Of a stretch of DNA of 64,000 nt, positions 12,901 to 25,149 are shown one piece after another. The notes beneath the pieces were generated by a model. That model was given only the letters and a program-made list of their open reading frames with translations. It ran no database searches and was not told the origin of the DNA. Source of the DNA: Quillaja saponaria (lineage: Eukaryota > Streptophyta > Magnoliopsida > Fabales > Quillajaceae); the NCBI GenBank assembly GCA_029379385.1, contig CM055607.1, positions 11,904,001-11,968,000 on the forward strand, in the 5' to 3' direction. Each line of letters begins with the position of its first letter. The first letter of the stretch is position 1. The position numbers and the translations under genes were made by a program.

Positions 12901-14835
12901 TTCTCTTCTAATTATCAAGCAGGCAATACTATGATATTTTACAAACACTAGCAAGCAAAAAGTAGGAATGTGGGATATTTTGAGTCTGAAATTTGAGAAA
13001 GACTGAGGGAGAGATGGACTGAGAAAGAGATATATATACATATATATTTAAGACAGAGAGAGAGAAACTGACACCAAACAATAATAATAGCTAAATCCCA
13101 AAACTAATCTCCTGTTACATTGTAATGCTCTGTTTATTTTACAGGAAAAATCATGAGGCGAAATGTTTGATGGTGATTAGTTGCAACCATTACAGTTCAA
13201 ATTCACAAGGAGTTGACTAGCAAAATCTGGGAGGCGAAATGTTTGATGGTGATAAGTTGCAACCATTACAGTTCAAGTTCACAAGGAGTTGAGTAGCAAC
13301 ATCTGGGAGGCGATCCGGCGACCCAAAGTAAGCAACAACCAGCAGTAGGAGATTGGCCATGAAAAACAAGATGAGGTAGCACAGAAGGCTTGACATTATT
13401 TGGAAAACCATTGCTGCACTGTTATTAATTCACTTTTATATTGAATAGAAGAATAGCATCCATCAACCATGCAATGGAGACTACAAAAGTGATAACTAAT
13501 GAGTTTGTTTTCCAGAAGGTTATAATTCTTTTCTTGATGCAAATAAACTCTTAAAAGAATTTTGTAAGATTAATACAGAAAAAGTGTATTAATTAGAAAT
13601 GAATGCATTTGGCATTAATTTATTTCAGTTTACTAAACTCCCCTGCAATCCTTTATTTCTAGAAAAAATTTACCAGCAACAAATATTCTTTCCAGTAAGG
13701 CAACATCATATGAAACAGTGAGAAGAACCAAAACAAAAACCTCACCATTTGACCTAAATTTGATGAGAATCATACATCATTGCAGTTCTTCAGACCAGGA
13801 AGTTCATTTCAGTGATTTGCAAGTCAAACTTAGTTAGTTACTTTAGTATTCAAATTTTACAATGAATCTGTTGGGTTTCTTTATTGTATGACGTAAAAAG
13901 TAAAATAAATAAACACATTCAGATCATTGAGTTTGCTTTTCCGCATTTCCGTTTCTGCAAAGATTCCCAAGTCACAACTCAACTTAGTAAGATTATAACT
14001 TCAATATACAAGTTTCCCATTTTCCTATGGATATGGCATGATTCAAAGCTATAAAACAGTCAAGAAGAGTTGTCCAAGAATTAGAATTTGAAAACCCGAC
14101 AGTTAAGGTAAAATGTAATACCAACCTGCCCGGACTGGCAGTCCCAAATCCTTACAGTCTCATCTTTACCTCCAGTATAAAGCTTATCAGACCCGGATGG
14201 CAGGGCAATGGCGCTGACAACCTGTTCAGTAAATCACATCTAACCCATCAACTTCCATAACATGTAGGCCCAGAAACAAAGAACAAGCAAGAAAAAATCC
14301 TGTAACTGCAGAAATCAATACATCATCAGGAATTAACAAGGGTAGCAATGACAAGAAATACACTCTAACAGGGAAGTGAAAGAAAGTCTTTACCTTCTGA
14401 TGCCCCTCAAGCTGCGTCAATAAAGAAAAACTATCACCTATGCTCCAAGAATGCAAGAATTTACACCTGTCTCCATAACTACAATTTCCTCGAACCCAAT
14501 AATTGCATAATTTCTCAGCTTTTCTGAAAAAACCTATTACCTGCTACTACTCCACCACCACGAGCACGACCCCACGTTGAAGCACTATTAAAATTCGGAC
14601 TCCTCCGTGGTGGACCCGGAAAACCTGAATCATCAGCGAACCCATGAGGCCGCTTCGAGGACATCCCATTCGTTGTAGAAGGCAACGGAGGAGGTAGTTC
14701 TCTGTGCAAAAAGTGACACGGATGCTTATTGCATTTGCCTGCTCGCCAGTGATAGCAGACTTTTTGTTGCTTGGTATCCGTGGAAGGCCTACCGAGCCGC
14801 TGGAATACTCGCTTATTAGCTCCATCGACATCCAT
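9998..14835 (-). CDS. ZFWD1: ZFWD-family CCCH zinc finger / WD40 protein (frameshifted in exon 1)
   Basis: Nine exons: 14394-14835, 14126-14221, 12762-12851, 12484-12585, 11959-12105, 11678-11797, 11515-11574, 10311-10408 and 9998-10142. The sum is 1300 nt, one more than a whole number of codons, so about 432 residues once the surplus base is discounted. That matches the usual length of about 430. Two CCCH fingers are present: C27-C35-C40-H44 (CX7CX4CX3H) and, after a Gly/Arg-rich linker, CNYWVRGNCSYGDRCKFLH (CX7CX5CX3H). Seven WD40-type blades follow, with motifs such as DETVRIWDC, DGSILAWKF, MDHTIRVWNL and EVKVWKW, ending KWSTEPITSVQ. The reading frame breaks at the A6 run 14527-14532: frame 1 stops just after it, and the second finger is in the +1 frame. 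The family is plant CCCH-WD40 proteins (ZFWD1-4), presumed RNA-associated and nuclear. The exon 6 donor is GTCAAG, which is weak but canonical at GT. Confidence 0.9.
13155..13315 (+). repeat. 76-bp tandem duplication in a ZFWD intron
   Basis: Two near-identical 76-bp units start at 13155 and 13231 (GAGGCGAAATGTTTGATGGT), followed by the first bases of a third at 13307. It lies in the intron between exons 2 and 3 of the ZFWD gene. It is non-coding. Confidence 0.85.
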
Positions 14836-15200
14836 ACCTTAAATATATCAAATTGACGATGATCAAATTCTCTTCCTCCCTCCCTCGGAATATGAAGTAG
14901 GAATATATCAAAATTGTGATTCAAAGCACGAAATTGCAAAGTTGGATCGGAGACTTATTAGGTTCGAAACCAACCATGTATTAGTGATTGAGATCGTATG
15001 AGAATAGAATCTGACCATGAAGTGTAAAATTTTCAAAATCCCTAATAGCTCTAAACTTCTCTTAAGATTAGGGTTTGAATAATTTGACGAAGAAAAAACC
15101 CTAATCGGGGCGACGTCAGATTTAGGACTCTGCGTCTGTAAGTGAAGGAGGGAAGGGAAGAGTTACAAACGGCGCAACGACGCGTAAGATGGACGAGAAA
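14836..15200 (-). promoter_or_regulatory. ZFWD 5' leader and proximal promoter
   Basis: Sequence directly upstream of the ZFWD start. It contains several AAACCCTAA-type motifs (around 15053-15103) and a GACGTC core near 15112, elements common in promoters of housekeeping plant genes. No clear TATA box is seen. The transcription start is not determined. Confidence 0.35.
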
Positions 15201-17627
15201 GTCGAATTACAAAACTGTCCTTATTTGTGTGATGATTTCTGAGGGCAAAACTATTTTTAATCAGATAATCCGGAAGACGAATATTATTAGAAAATTTTAG
15301 ATTATAATAGATTATTTTTTTATTTTATAATAAAAAATAAAAAATATTTTTTAATAATTTTTTAAATTATAATAATATTTCATAAAAATCAGTTTAAGAG
15401 TGAAATTTTACAATAATTAATTTAATCAAATAAATAATTATAATATTCTTATCAATTTTATAAATAAAACTCAAATAACCTTAAGACATCACACATAACT
15501 TAATTCTTAACACATTTTTTTTTCATAATTTTAATGCAAAAATTAACTAAAAAATATTTTATTAAATAATTACATAATTTAATTAATTATTTCAAAAATT
15601 ATAAATAATTCTTATCAAACTGATATATACTAATTACATAATTTAAAACACATTTATATGGTGAAAATAAATATGCTAATAGAGATTGTTTGTATTTCGT
15701 AATAATACGGTGAAATCCGATTATAGTTAAAATGCTAATCCGGTTAGCTCATAAAATATGTTACAAATGTTTGAGAAATATTAGACGGCGGAGAAAACTT
15801 TTTTGTCAAAATTAATTAAAAAATTTATATTTTACAGAATAAATATAAATTTTGCATTTGAAATTGTCTTTTTAAGGACTTGTCTTCACCTGTGACCATA
15901 CGGCGACCTGTTTCAACTTACCTTGAATAGTGACTCGAATCTCGCTTCTTTTTTTTATTTTTTCATTTTGACAATGAGGGTTTTTTTTTTTTCCTTTCTC
16001 TTTTTTCATTTGACCCATAAAGATTTACTTGGAAATGAGTGGGGTCAACTCACTTTTCAAAAATATACCCTAATATATACCATTAATAATAAATTTGAAC
16101 CCACAAATATGTTAATTGTTCATTCTTCCCCTATTGAAACTTAAGTAAAACAATTTGTATGCACAAATTTAGATAAAATTTCAAAAAAAATTATATAATT
16201 ATCTAATTGAGATTTCATTTATATTTAAACTTATTGTCTATTATTATAATTTATTTTCTTTTAAAAGTTTATCAATTAGTAATTGATGAAACTTGATCAA
16301 TAATTTTTCACCTCACCACAAAATTTTTAAATATAATATAACAATAAAAGTTGATGGATAAAACAAATAATCGTATTTATCATGTATTTGTCCTTAATCA
16401 TTTTTACTTGATCATTATACATAGTTATTTATATATATATTTGGACACATAAAAAAATTATTTTATTAGAAAAGTTATGGGCTGTAAGAGAGATTTTTTA
16501 TTCGTAGACTTAACTTTTGTCTTATATTTATATCATAATTAATGAATTATTTAGGTCTAGAACCTTGGTCTTTGTAAAAACTTTCTTATGAGTACGATTT
16601 TCTATAGAGTCACAATGTCTAATTTTATGAAATGATTAAAATTGTGTATTATGTTTATCATATAATCTCAAATTCAATAAGTTTTTTATGAACAAAACTA
16701 ATAAATAAAAATAATTTATTTAAAAATATATATATTATTAATACAAATTAACTTAAAAAATAATTATTAATTTTATTATATAATACTGAAATATTATTTT
16801 GACCACATTGACATAAATTTATGGATCTACCAATGCCCATAAGAGATAATTGAGTGTATATTTATACAACAAAAGATAGTTATATTTTTTCTCAAAGACA
16901 TCGGCAACAACATTTTAAAAATTAGATTGGTGATTCGATTCAAAAAATTATTAGAATGACTACAAATTCACATATAAAAATGCATTTAGCTTTTGTGAAT
17001 TTGAATACATATTAATATTACCCCATTAAAATGTCAATTCAATGTTTTTAAAAGGTCTAATTATTATAACCGATTCATGTCACTTGGTTCTCTTGATTTT
17101 TAATGATTTTACAAAACAGATTTATAATATAAATTGATCTGACTTGTAATTCGTATGAGGAATTCAATTTGATTTTTAAAACATTGACTGATTGACCTAC
17201 AGTCAATTGGCCTACGTGGAGGCAGCCCTTGAAAAATTTTAAAAATTTGTACTTTATCCCATGTTAACTTATTACAATTTTAACTTTGTCCCATGTAAAA
17301 TGTTTATCTTTCCATTTTCCCATATTACATATTGATAATTTTTAAATTCTGACTATCATTAAGTATATTTTTTAATTAATTTCATTCAGTTATAATTATT
17401 TGAAAGCCGAGAAATTAAAAAATAGAGTACAAAACGAAGATAAGCTTACGTATCTTGTAACATATAATAGGAGCTATTTTCACTTAAAATTCTTTATGTT
17501 TGAATATTTGACAAGTTTGGATGGAAAAATTATTTAGTTGTTGATTTATTTATTTTTATATATTTCTATATTATAATATTTGACTAGTTTATTATCCTCT
17601 CCACATTCTAGAATCGACAAACTCTTA
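15201..17627. other. Gene-free AT-rich stretch
   Basis: Very AT-rich, with no credible open reading frame, RNA gene or element termini. The 73-residue frame near 15923 is low-complexity Phe/Leu from T tracts and is not a gene. Confidence 0.5.
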
Positions 17628-18540
17628 GGATTAGTTTGGTACACAGGAATGGCCATTTCATTCCATATATGATTTCATGGAATGAACATTCTTTCGTTTG
17701 GTACGTTTTTAGCCTCAGAATACTCATTCTATTTAAGCTATTATATTCTTTAGAAGTAGGATTACTCAAACTCACCTAGGGGGTGAGACCTAGGTGGGAT
17801 TGCTTATTCCTACTTTTATGGAATTGGTTTAGGTCAGTTAAATAACAAAAAAATCATTATATCACATAAAATAAAAAGTTGAATATTAATAAAATAATAA
17901 TATTATTCATAAATAAATTTATTTTGTTTAATTTAGTCAAATGATAAAAATACCTTTCATATCATATTAAAAAAAAAATATCAAAATCATATAAAATATA
18001 AAATAATAATAAATCAATTCATTTTAGTCAAATAACAAAAATACCCTTCATATCATTGTAAATAATATAATTATAAATAATTAATTAATTAATGTTAAAT
18101 AAATAATTAATCAAGTAATTTTAAAATAAAATATTAATATTAATAAATAATAAAATAAATATGAGTAATAATATAATAAATAAATAAATAATATAATTTT
18201 TTAAAATATCAATTAAAAACTTAAGAAATATATAGATTTCATAAATTATGTTTAATTTTTATTACTTTATTTATAGAGTGATATTTTTGTCATTTTGAAA
18301 TAATATAATTTTTATTACTTTATCTAGAGAGGGATATTTTTGTCATTTTAACATAACTTTGATATTATTTCATATCTAAAAATTACATAGAAAATTAATA
18401 AATAGAATGAAATGATTATTCCTTCACTTGTGCTATCAAACAAGAGAATAGAATGATCATTCCACTCCATCTGCATTCCATTCTCATTCCCTTTCCCATT
18501 CCAATTTAGTAAAAATCATTCATGCGTACCAAACTAGCCC
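17628..18540. mobile_element. MITE of about 0.9 kb, PIF/Harbinger-like
   Basis: The termini are GGATTAGTTTGGTAC on the left and, as reverse complement, GGGCTAGTTTGGTACGC on the right. They are flanked by TTA (17625-17627) and TAA (18541-18543), giving a near-3-bp target site. Subterminal regions carry multiple ATTCCATT/GGAATG blocks in opposite orientation at the two ends. The interior is AT-rich with a short direct duplication of TTTTTATTACTTTAT-TAGAG-G-TATTTTTGTCATTTT at about 18256-18350. No transposase is present. The superfamily is inferred from the termini only. Confidence 0.6.
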
Positions 18541-18543
18541 TAA

Positions 18544-19353
18544 ATGTAATAAGCACTGTTATATAAAAAATTAAGAATTTGTCGGCTCTAGATTTTTACA
18601 TGCTAATAAATGACCTGTGTGAGAGTGAAATAATTTACAATCTCATAGAGCAGTATGTCCTTAGAAAAACTTAACACACTGGTACAAGAGTATGCTTCAA
18701 TAAAGAAATTTTCACATTTCTCTTAAAAAAGAAAAATTATCTAAACACTTGTGCGAGAGTGCATGCAATGATGCTCGTTGGTCAAAACATGAAGACCAAG
18801 TATGCTATGATATTTGTGGAAATTATATTAACCACAACAAATGTAAGTAAGTGTTTTTCTTTAAAAAAAAAAAAAGGGTAAACATTGAAAATCTACAATA
18901 AATTGGTGGTTTTCCATTACAGTCTCTTTGTTGTGCACGTGTAATTCCAGATTGATGCTTTTGCTATTTGCTTATAAAAATCAACCATTTTCGATTACAG
19001 TTCTTAATCAGTTTCCTTATTACACACATCATTGAAAAATTTGAAGTCCCTCAACCAAAAACTTCAAATGTTCAGAATTAATAGGTTAGGCACCTGCCTG
19101 GGAATTGGAATGATTATTCTCCAAGTTGGAGAATGCCAATTGGCGGTAAAGCAGTAGTTTTTTTCATCATCAACATCAGGGTATACCCTGCGTAATCCTT
19201 AACATACTTTTCTTCCGATTCAAAAAATTAAACTTACATAATGCAATTAAGTTTTTAGCTTAATGCAATAGATCACAACTTTGCTCGTAGCAGGATCACC
19301 GCTTCATCTTAAAATCTTGCAAACTGCATTCTTATCCATTTCGGCTAATTAAC
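18544..19353. other. Intergenic DNA, no gene seen
   Basis: AT-rich, with an A tract near 18862. The last hundred bases may be the 3' flank of the PMP22-like pseudogene. Nothing else is recognised. Confidence 0.45.
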
Positions 19354-20085
19354 TTATAGCTTTTTCTCGGTCAATCCCATAGCTCTTGCTTGTAGGCTCA
19401 GAAATATTCCCCTGAAATACATGGCCTCAATTTCTTATTATACTTAATGAAATAAATGATATTTACAAAGTCAATAAACATATATTGGAGTGTCCAGGAC
19501 AAAGCATGCAAAATACATACCAGCCAAATCCAACTAACATGTGGAAAATGACGCGAAACTGTTGGGGTACGTAATGGTGATTTATCCACCCAACAGCAGG
19601 CCAGAACTGCATTTAATTCATTGAGGTTTTAAGGTTAGTGAAATTCTATGGTTTCAGGATTTTTTTATTTTTTTTTAACCGGTATTTGCAGTGGAAGGAG
19701 AAGATTACCGTTCATAATGTGACCTGCAATGATGGATAAGCTTCTTGATTTTAGCTTTCACATTTGTCCAGGGTTTCCCTGCATTTTACTTTTTCATTTA
19801 AACAAATCACACAAAAATAATATTGCCAACACTGTTAATACTACTATTTGAAGTATGGATCCAGGTTGTTTTTTAGTGTTAATTTATTACTATTTTTTTC
19901 CTTAAGATTTAACCAGAGAACTCTATGACAATCAGTAGTCTAATTCTGACTACATTGTATTTCAAAATTCCTGCAATTTGTATATAACTACATGCTAAAA
20001 TACGAACTTACTTTCGATAACCAACTCATAATAAAGCATGAAAACTAAGTTGTTCCAAAAAGGAAAGACCCACATGCATTGCAAG
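19354..20085 (-). pseudogene. Mpv17/PMP22-family gene remnant (3' exons)
   Basis: Four decayed exons with splice borders are readable on the minus strand: 20012-about 20085 (PFWNNLVFMLYYELVIE, donor GTAAGT), 19709-19778 (KPWTNVKAKIKK), 19521-19606 (FWPAVGWINHHYVPQQFRVI) and 19354-19411 (WGIFLSLQARAMGLTEKKL, then TAA). Together they follow the C-terminal half of small peroxisomal/mitochondrial membrane proteins of the Mpv17/PMP22 family, which have four membrane spans and a conserved W-P-N-F-P-Q-R-F pattern. Exon 19709-19778 has a 1-nt shift after KAKIKK and TGA where the family has Trp, so it cannot encode the protein. Earlier exons were not found between 20085 and the hAT element at 20676. 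It may be a truncated duplicate rather than the resident gene. Confidence 0.75.
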
Positions 20086-20667
20086 ATGAAAAGAAAGAAA
20101 CTCTAATAGGCATTTCATCAAACAAATAGTATGCATTGCATACATGGCTGAGTCCAATTCCAGAAATATTTGACCACAATGAGATATTTCAAATAGTCTT
20201 TGCGAACTTTAGATTTTTCTATCATTTAATCTTCAATCTGAAATTTCTTTGACAACTGTGTGATAATCTCAATTTGATGTCTATTACTTATACAATTTTT
20301 AACAAAATGGAACATCAAGTCTCCAGATTCTATCTACATGTAATAAACATTGTTCCCACCAGAAAAACCCTATATTGAGCTTCTACAAAATCTCTCATGG
20401 GTGTTTTCCTAAGTTGATTACCAGTCAAAAACGTAGGGAAGAAGAAAACTTTACTTTCACCAAAAACATGCATGTATCACTTTCTATTATATGTTGTTTA
20501 CTTTCTCGCAGACCATCTTCCATAAAATTACAACATTTTCCCTTCTCAAATGTGAGAAAATAAGAACTCTGCTGAAATAGTATATGCACATCCTATTTAT
20601 CTCACTTGTTTATGGCCTAAGACAATCTTCTTCACAGCTCCTACTATTACTTGTTGTGTTCTTGAGC

Positions 20668-20675
20668 ATTTTAGG
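20668..20675 (+). repeat. Left 8-bp target-site duplication of the hAT element
   Basis: ATTTTAGG, identical to 26271-26278 on the other side of the hAT element. An 8-bp duplication is diagnostic of hAT transposition. Confidence 0.9.
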
Positions 20676-21093
20676 TACGGGGTGAGCACAATACCCGGCC
20701 CAACTGTAAAACCGACCCAAAACAGACCGGTATGGCCCGCCATCGACCCAGCCCGTCTACTTGTTAAATGAGGCGGGTGGGTAATTTTGGATTTTTTGAA
20801 ATCGGGTCGGTTTATAGGGTTGTAAAAAAATTATGAGTCGGATAACCGACCCAACCGCCTTATAGCCCAAATAAATTTTAAATAATATTATTATATATGT
20901 TTAGGTGTTATTGGTGGTGTATAGTTTTGTTCATACACCGAGATGTACACTATAATTCATTGTTTGAAGCCCTAATTTATTTTTATTCTTATTATCCTTT
21001 CTCTTGGAGCCGGCATCTCTCAAGTCTCCATTCTCAAGTCTTTCAAAAACCTAACTCAATAAAACACTCCCTTAGGCCTTCAAGACACTTGAT

Positions 21094-21199
21094 CTGCTAT
21101 CAAGGTGCAACGGTGGTGGCGTGGTGTTGCAAGGCTGCTATTGGAACTGCTATCAAGGTGCAACGGTGGTGGCGTGGTGTTGCAGGCTGCTATTGGAAG
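21094..21199 (+). repeat. 53-bp tandem duplication inside the hAT element
   Basis: The unit starts CTGCTATCAAGGTGCAACGG at 21094 and again at 21147. The copies differ by one base deletion. It is located in the presumed untranslated 5' part of the element. Confidence 0.85.
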
Positions 21200-22090
21200 T
21201 CGAAGGAGGAAACCAAAACTATTTGCTTCAAACTTTCAGTAAGTCTATTTTCAATTTTATTTATTTTTGAAATCTTTGCCGTTTCTTTTCTTTTTTAATC
21301 TTTGATCTGTGTTGCACTGTTATTATCTTGTCAATTACTTTCTTAGATTTGAGTCTTTTCCTTTATTCCTTTACTAGAAATATTTAGTCTTCACTAAGGC
21401 GAAAGAGCACCTAACTACAGTCTACAAAAAAGGAGGAAGGCTGGGAAAAAAAAAAAGAAAGAAAGAAAGACGGATGAAGGTGGAAGAATCGCAAAAAAAA
21501 AAAATGCAAAACAGCGCCTAACTCATAACTACAGTCTACGAAGAAGGATAAAAGGCTGGAAAAAAAGTTAAGAAAGAAGGAAGGAGGTGGAAGGTGGAGG
21601 ACTCACAAAAAGAATAAAATAAAAAATAAAATGAAAGAGTAAAGGTTATAGTCATTAAGCTTAAGAAAATGTTATACTGTTGGGATTATGACCACTAGTG
21701 GCGGCCCTATAGGACCTATGACATGCCTTTTCAAAGGCATGCTCTACATCAAATCACAAGGATAATGAGTGAACTTATAACAGGAGTCCACAAGAAGGCA
21801 GATGCACGTGTGGGTTGCATTGCATTCAGATTAGTAATAGATGCTTATGACGTGTTCAAGACTATAGTGGAATGGTTTGAGACTATTATATTTCAATATT
21901 GTTGTATGTCTAAAATCTAAATAGTGATGAAAGACATGGTATATTATTGTTTAAGTTAAAGGCTCCTGGCAGAAGGTTGGAGTATATTTAAAGGAATGAG
22001 AAGAAGTCATGATTATTGACTAAGATTTGCAGTCATCATCATGTTGTTTTAAACTAGGACACGTTAACAATATAATATGATTTATGTTAG

Positions 22091-22093
<3 letters not shown>

Positions 22094-22135
<42 letters not shown>

Positions 22136-22182
22136 AGGACACGTTAACAATATATATGTTAGGTATATATATATATATATAT
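22094..22182. repeat. AT dinucleotide microsatellites with a duplicated spacer
   Basis: A long (TA)n run is followed by GTTAGGACACGTTAACAATA, then a second shorter (TA)n run. The spacer motif TAGGACACGTTAACAATAT also occurs just before the first run (about 22056-22075), so the whole unit looks duplicated. Confidence 0.8.
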
Positions 22183-22389
22183 TATCATAAAAAATAATTT
22201 AATTGATATGTTATATTTGAGTTTAGTAATTAAAAAGTTTTTGTAATACCAAAAATTCAAGTTCGCAGGTAGATATATGTAATACAAGTTAATCACAAAT
22301 TTCGACCGAAATTAAAATGACATCAATGGAAAACCTTGGTGATTTTTAGTGTGAAGTCAACAATAAATTGTAGCTTTTTGTTTGTGTAG

Positions 22390-25149
22390 ATGGATAACAA
22401 AGGTGTTCAAAGTGAAGGAGGAACAAATGGGGAAGGCTTTTCAAGGAACAGAAAAATATCATAAGTACCATGGGTTTTGAGATATTTCACTAAGCTTGGG
22501 GGAACACTAAAGGATAAGCACATATATGAATGTAATTTTTGTGAAGCTAGCTATGTTGCTAACCCTAAAACTCATGGAACATCAAATCTGAATCTAATGA
22601 ATAAATGTGTACATTTCCTAGAAATTTGCTGCCTGATTCATTCAAATGAGATGAACTTGAAGCTGTAGTTGAAGTGGAGGAGTTACTACTTACTAAGTTT
22701 TTCTGATTTTTAGTTTTCATAGTTTAACAATGAACTTGTTTCATGTATTAGTTGAGAATTATATTGTTGAACTCTGTATTGTAGAGATTTCTTGTATTGA
22801 ACTAAGTTATTCTAAGTCATGTTATTTATTTCATTGATGTTAATTTATGTCTTACTCATGTTTTTTTCTTTTAACTTGAATTCCTATTGTGACTTTTGAC
22901 TTTAAATTTTAAATATTTTTATTATAGATGGCTAGTGCAGGAGCTGTTAATGTTGACAGTTCTGATTTTGAAGATATATTGCGGAATATAGATAGTACAA
23001 CTGGAGAAAAAGATGAAATTGAAGGAACTGTCAGTGCTAATGCTTCTTCAAGGAAAAGAAAGAGAGAATCAAAAGATTCTAGTAGTGGAAAACCAGCAAA
23101 AGCAGTTATAGAAGGCAAGGTAAGAAACCAAGTTAAGAATTATTGGGTTTGGAATTATTTTACACATGTTGAGGGTACTTCGGTTAGGAAACGTAAATCC
23201 AATTGTGATTTTTGTGGTGCAACTTATGCTAGTGACTCTAAAAATAATGGAACTACCAACTTAAGGAACCATCTAACACATAAATGTAAGAAATTCCCTA
23301 AACGCCTTCTTCCAAACTAGGATGCTAGTCAAAGTGTCCTAGCATTTTCGCAGGTTAAAAAAGATGGTTTAGGAGATGATGGGGTGGTTGTGAATAAGGG
23401 GATGGCTGCTGTAAGTGACAAGTTTAATGAAAAGGCAAGTAAGGAAGCATTAGTGAGATTTATTGTCATAGATGAATTACCTTTCAAACATGTAGAGGGT
23501 GAGGGTTTTAAGCTTTTTGTGAGTGTTGTTTGTCCAAGAATGGTGTTGCCTTCTAGATGGACGGTTGCAAGGGACATCCTTCAATTATATTTGAGTGAAA
23601 AACAAAAACTAAAGAAGTGGTTAGTGGCTAACCAACAAAAAGTGTCACTTACTACTGATTGTTAGACTTCAGTCCAAAACCAAAGTTATTTATGCCTAAC
23701 ATGCCATTTTGTTGATGATAAATGGAAGTTGCATAAAAGAATTATTAATTTCTGCAAAGTGAATGATCATAGGGGTGAGACAATAGGGAAAACCATTGAG
23801 AAATGCTTGTTACAATGGGGTTGGAAAAGGTTTTGTGTGTCCCAGTGGATAATGCCTCTGTAAATGATGTGGGAGTGGAATATTTACAAAGAAAGTTGAA
23901 TGATTGGGGTAAAAGTGTGTTGCAAGGTGAGTTAATGCATCTTAGATGTTGTGCTCACATTTTAAACTTAATTGTGACTGATGGGTTGAAGGATATAGAC
24001 ATCTCTTTACAAAAGATTAGGCTTGCTGTTAAATATGTGAAAGCTTCACCATCTAGGCTGCTAAGGTTTAAAAAGTGTGTTGAAGATTGTAAGTTGATTA
24101 CTAAGACACTTCCATCTTTAGATGTTCCCACTAGATGGAACTCCATCTATTCAATGTTGGATTCATCCTTAAAGTGTCAAAATGCCTTTGATAGACTAAA
24201 AGAACATGATCTGCAATACACTTTTGAATTTAATACTTGCAGCAAATTGGAACAGCAATGGTCAAACACACCTCCTGGTGATGAAGATTGGGAGGCAGCC
24301 AAAAACTTTGTTAAGTTTTTGAGGATTTTTTTTGATGCAACTAACAAGATTTCTGGTTCCTTGTATGTAACTTCAAATAGTTATTTTCATTTGTATCGTA
24401 CCATTCTTAGTAAATTATAGCAATGGTGCTCACTTATAGAAGATTCTTCCTTGAAAAGAATGGCAATCAAAATGAAGTCAAAGCATAACAAGTATTGGGG
24501 TAGCCTTGATAAAATTAATCACATATATTTTATCGGGTTAGTGCTTAACCCTATATACAAGTTAAAGTTTGTTAAACGAGGGTTTGAAAACTCATTTGGG
24601 AATGTGATGGCTGAAGAATTAGCAGGGAAAGTTAAAGGGACATTTGTTAGGTTACATGATCAGCATCGGGTTTTTGAGAGCAGTGCCACTGATTTTGACT
24701 TTGTGAGTGGAACTTCTACTCAAACGGCCACTCCTGCAGTTGTTAAAATGATTTAAATTAAGTAGATCAGTTTGTCATTGATTTTATGAGAGAATTGAGT
24801 CAAGAGGAGTCTATGAAAGGTAAATATGAAGTTGATCGATATTTATTAGAATCTCATGAAACTCCTTCAGATAAATTTGACGTCTTAGAATGGTGGAAAG
24901 TAAAATTGTGGTAAGTATAAAGTCTTGGGAAAATTGGCTAAGGATATATTTGGTATTCCCATCACTATTGTTCCTTCAGAGTCTGCTTTCTCTACTGGAG
25001 GTAGAGTTCTAGATCCATACAGAAGCTCTTTGTCACCTAGGACTGTGGAGGCACTTCTATGCCTACAAAACTGGCTTCGATGCACTATTACACCGGTAGG
25101 TATAGAAGAGTCACTTGAAGAGCTAGAAAAGCTAGAATCAGGTACTTAG
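22390..25149 (+). pseudogene. hAT transposase with BED zinc fingers, decayed
   Basis: A first, damaged BED-like finger lies near 22470-22620 (CNFCEASYVANPKTHGTSNL). A second, intact one lies in the frame 22928-23320 (CDFCGATYASDSKNNGTTNL, then H and C ligands). The hAT core follows in pieces: VSLTTDC then TAG at 23663-23665 where the family has Trp-Thr-Ser; DNASVNDVG in 23803-24420; PTRWNSIYSML, the hallmark hAT motif; a segment with KYWGSLDKINHIYFI (24451-24756); and the C-terminal dimerisation domain IPITIVPSESAFSTGGRVLD with RSSLSPRTVEALLCLQNWLR (24925-25149). It resembles the RICESLEEPER/BED group of plant hAT proteins. At least four interruptions prevent translation. Confidence 0.9.

Noticed and set aside
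14547..14939. 130-residue minus-strand frame overlapping ZFWD exon 1
   Set aside because: It is a shifted-frame shadow of the zinc-finger exon. The true frame shows the CCCH ligands.
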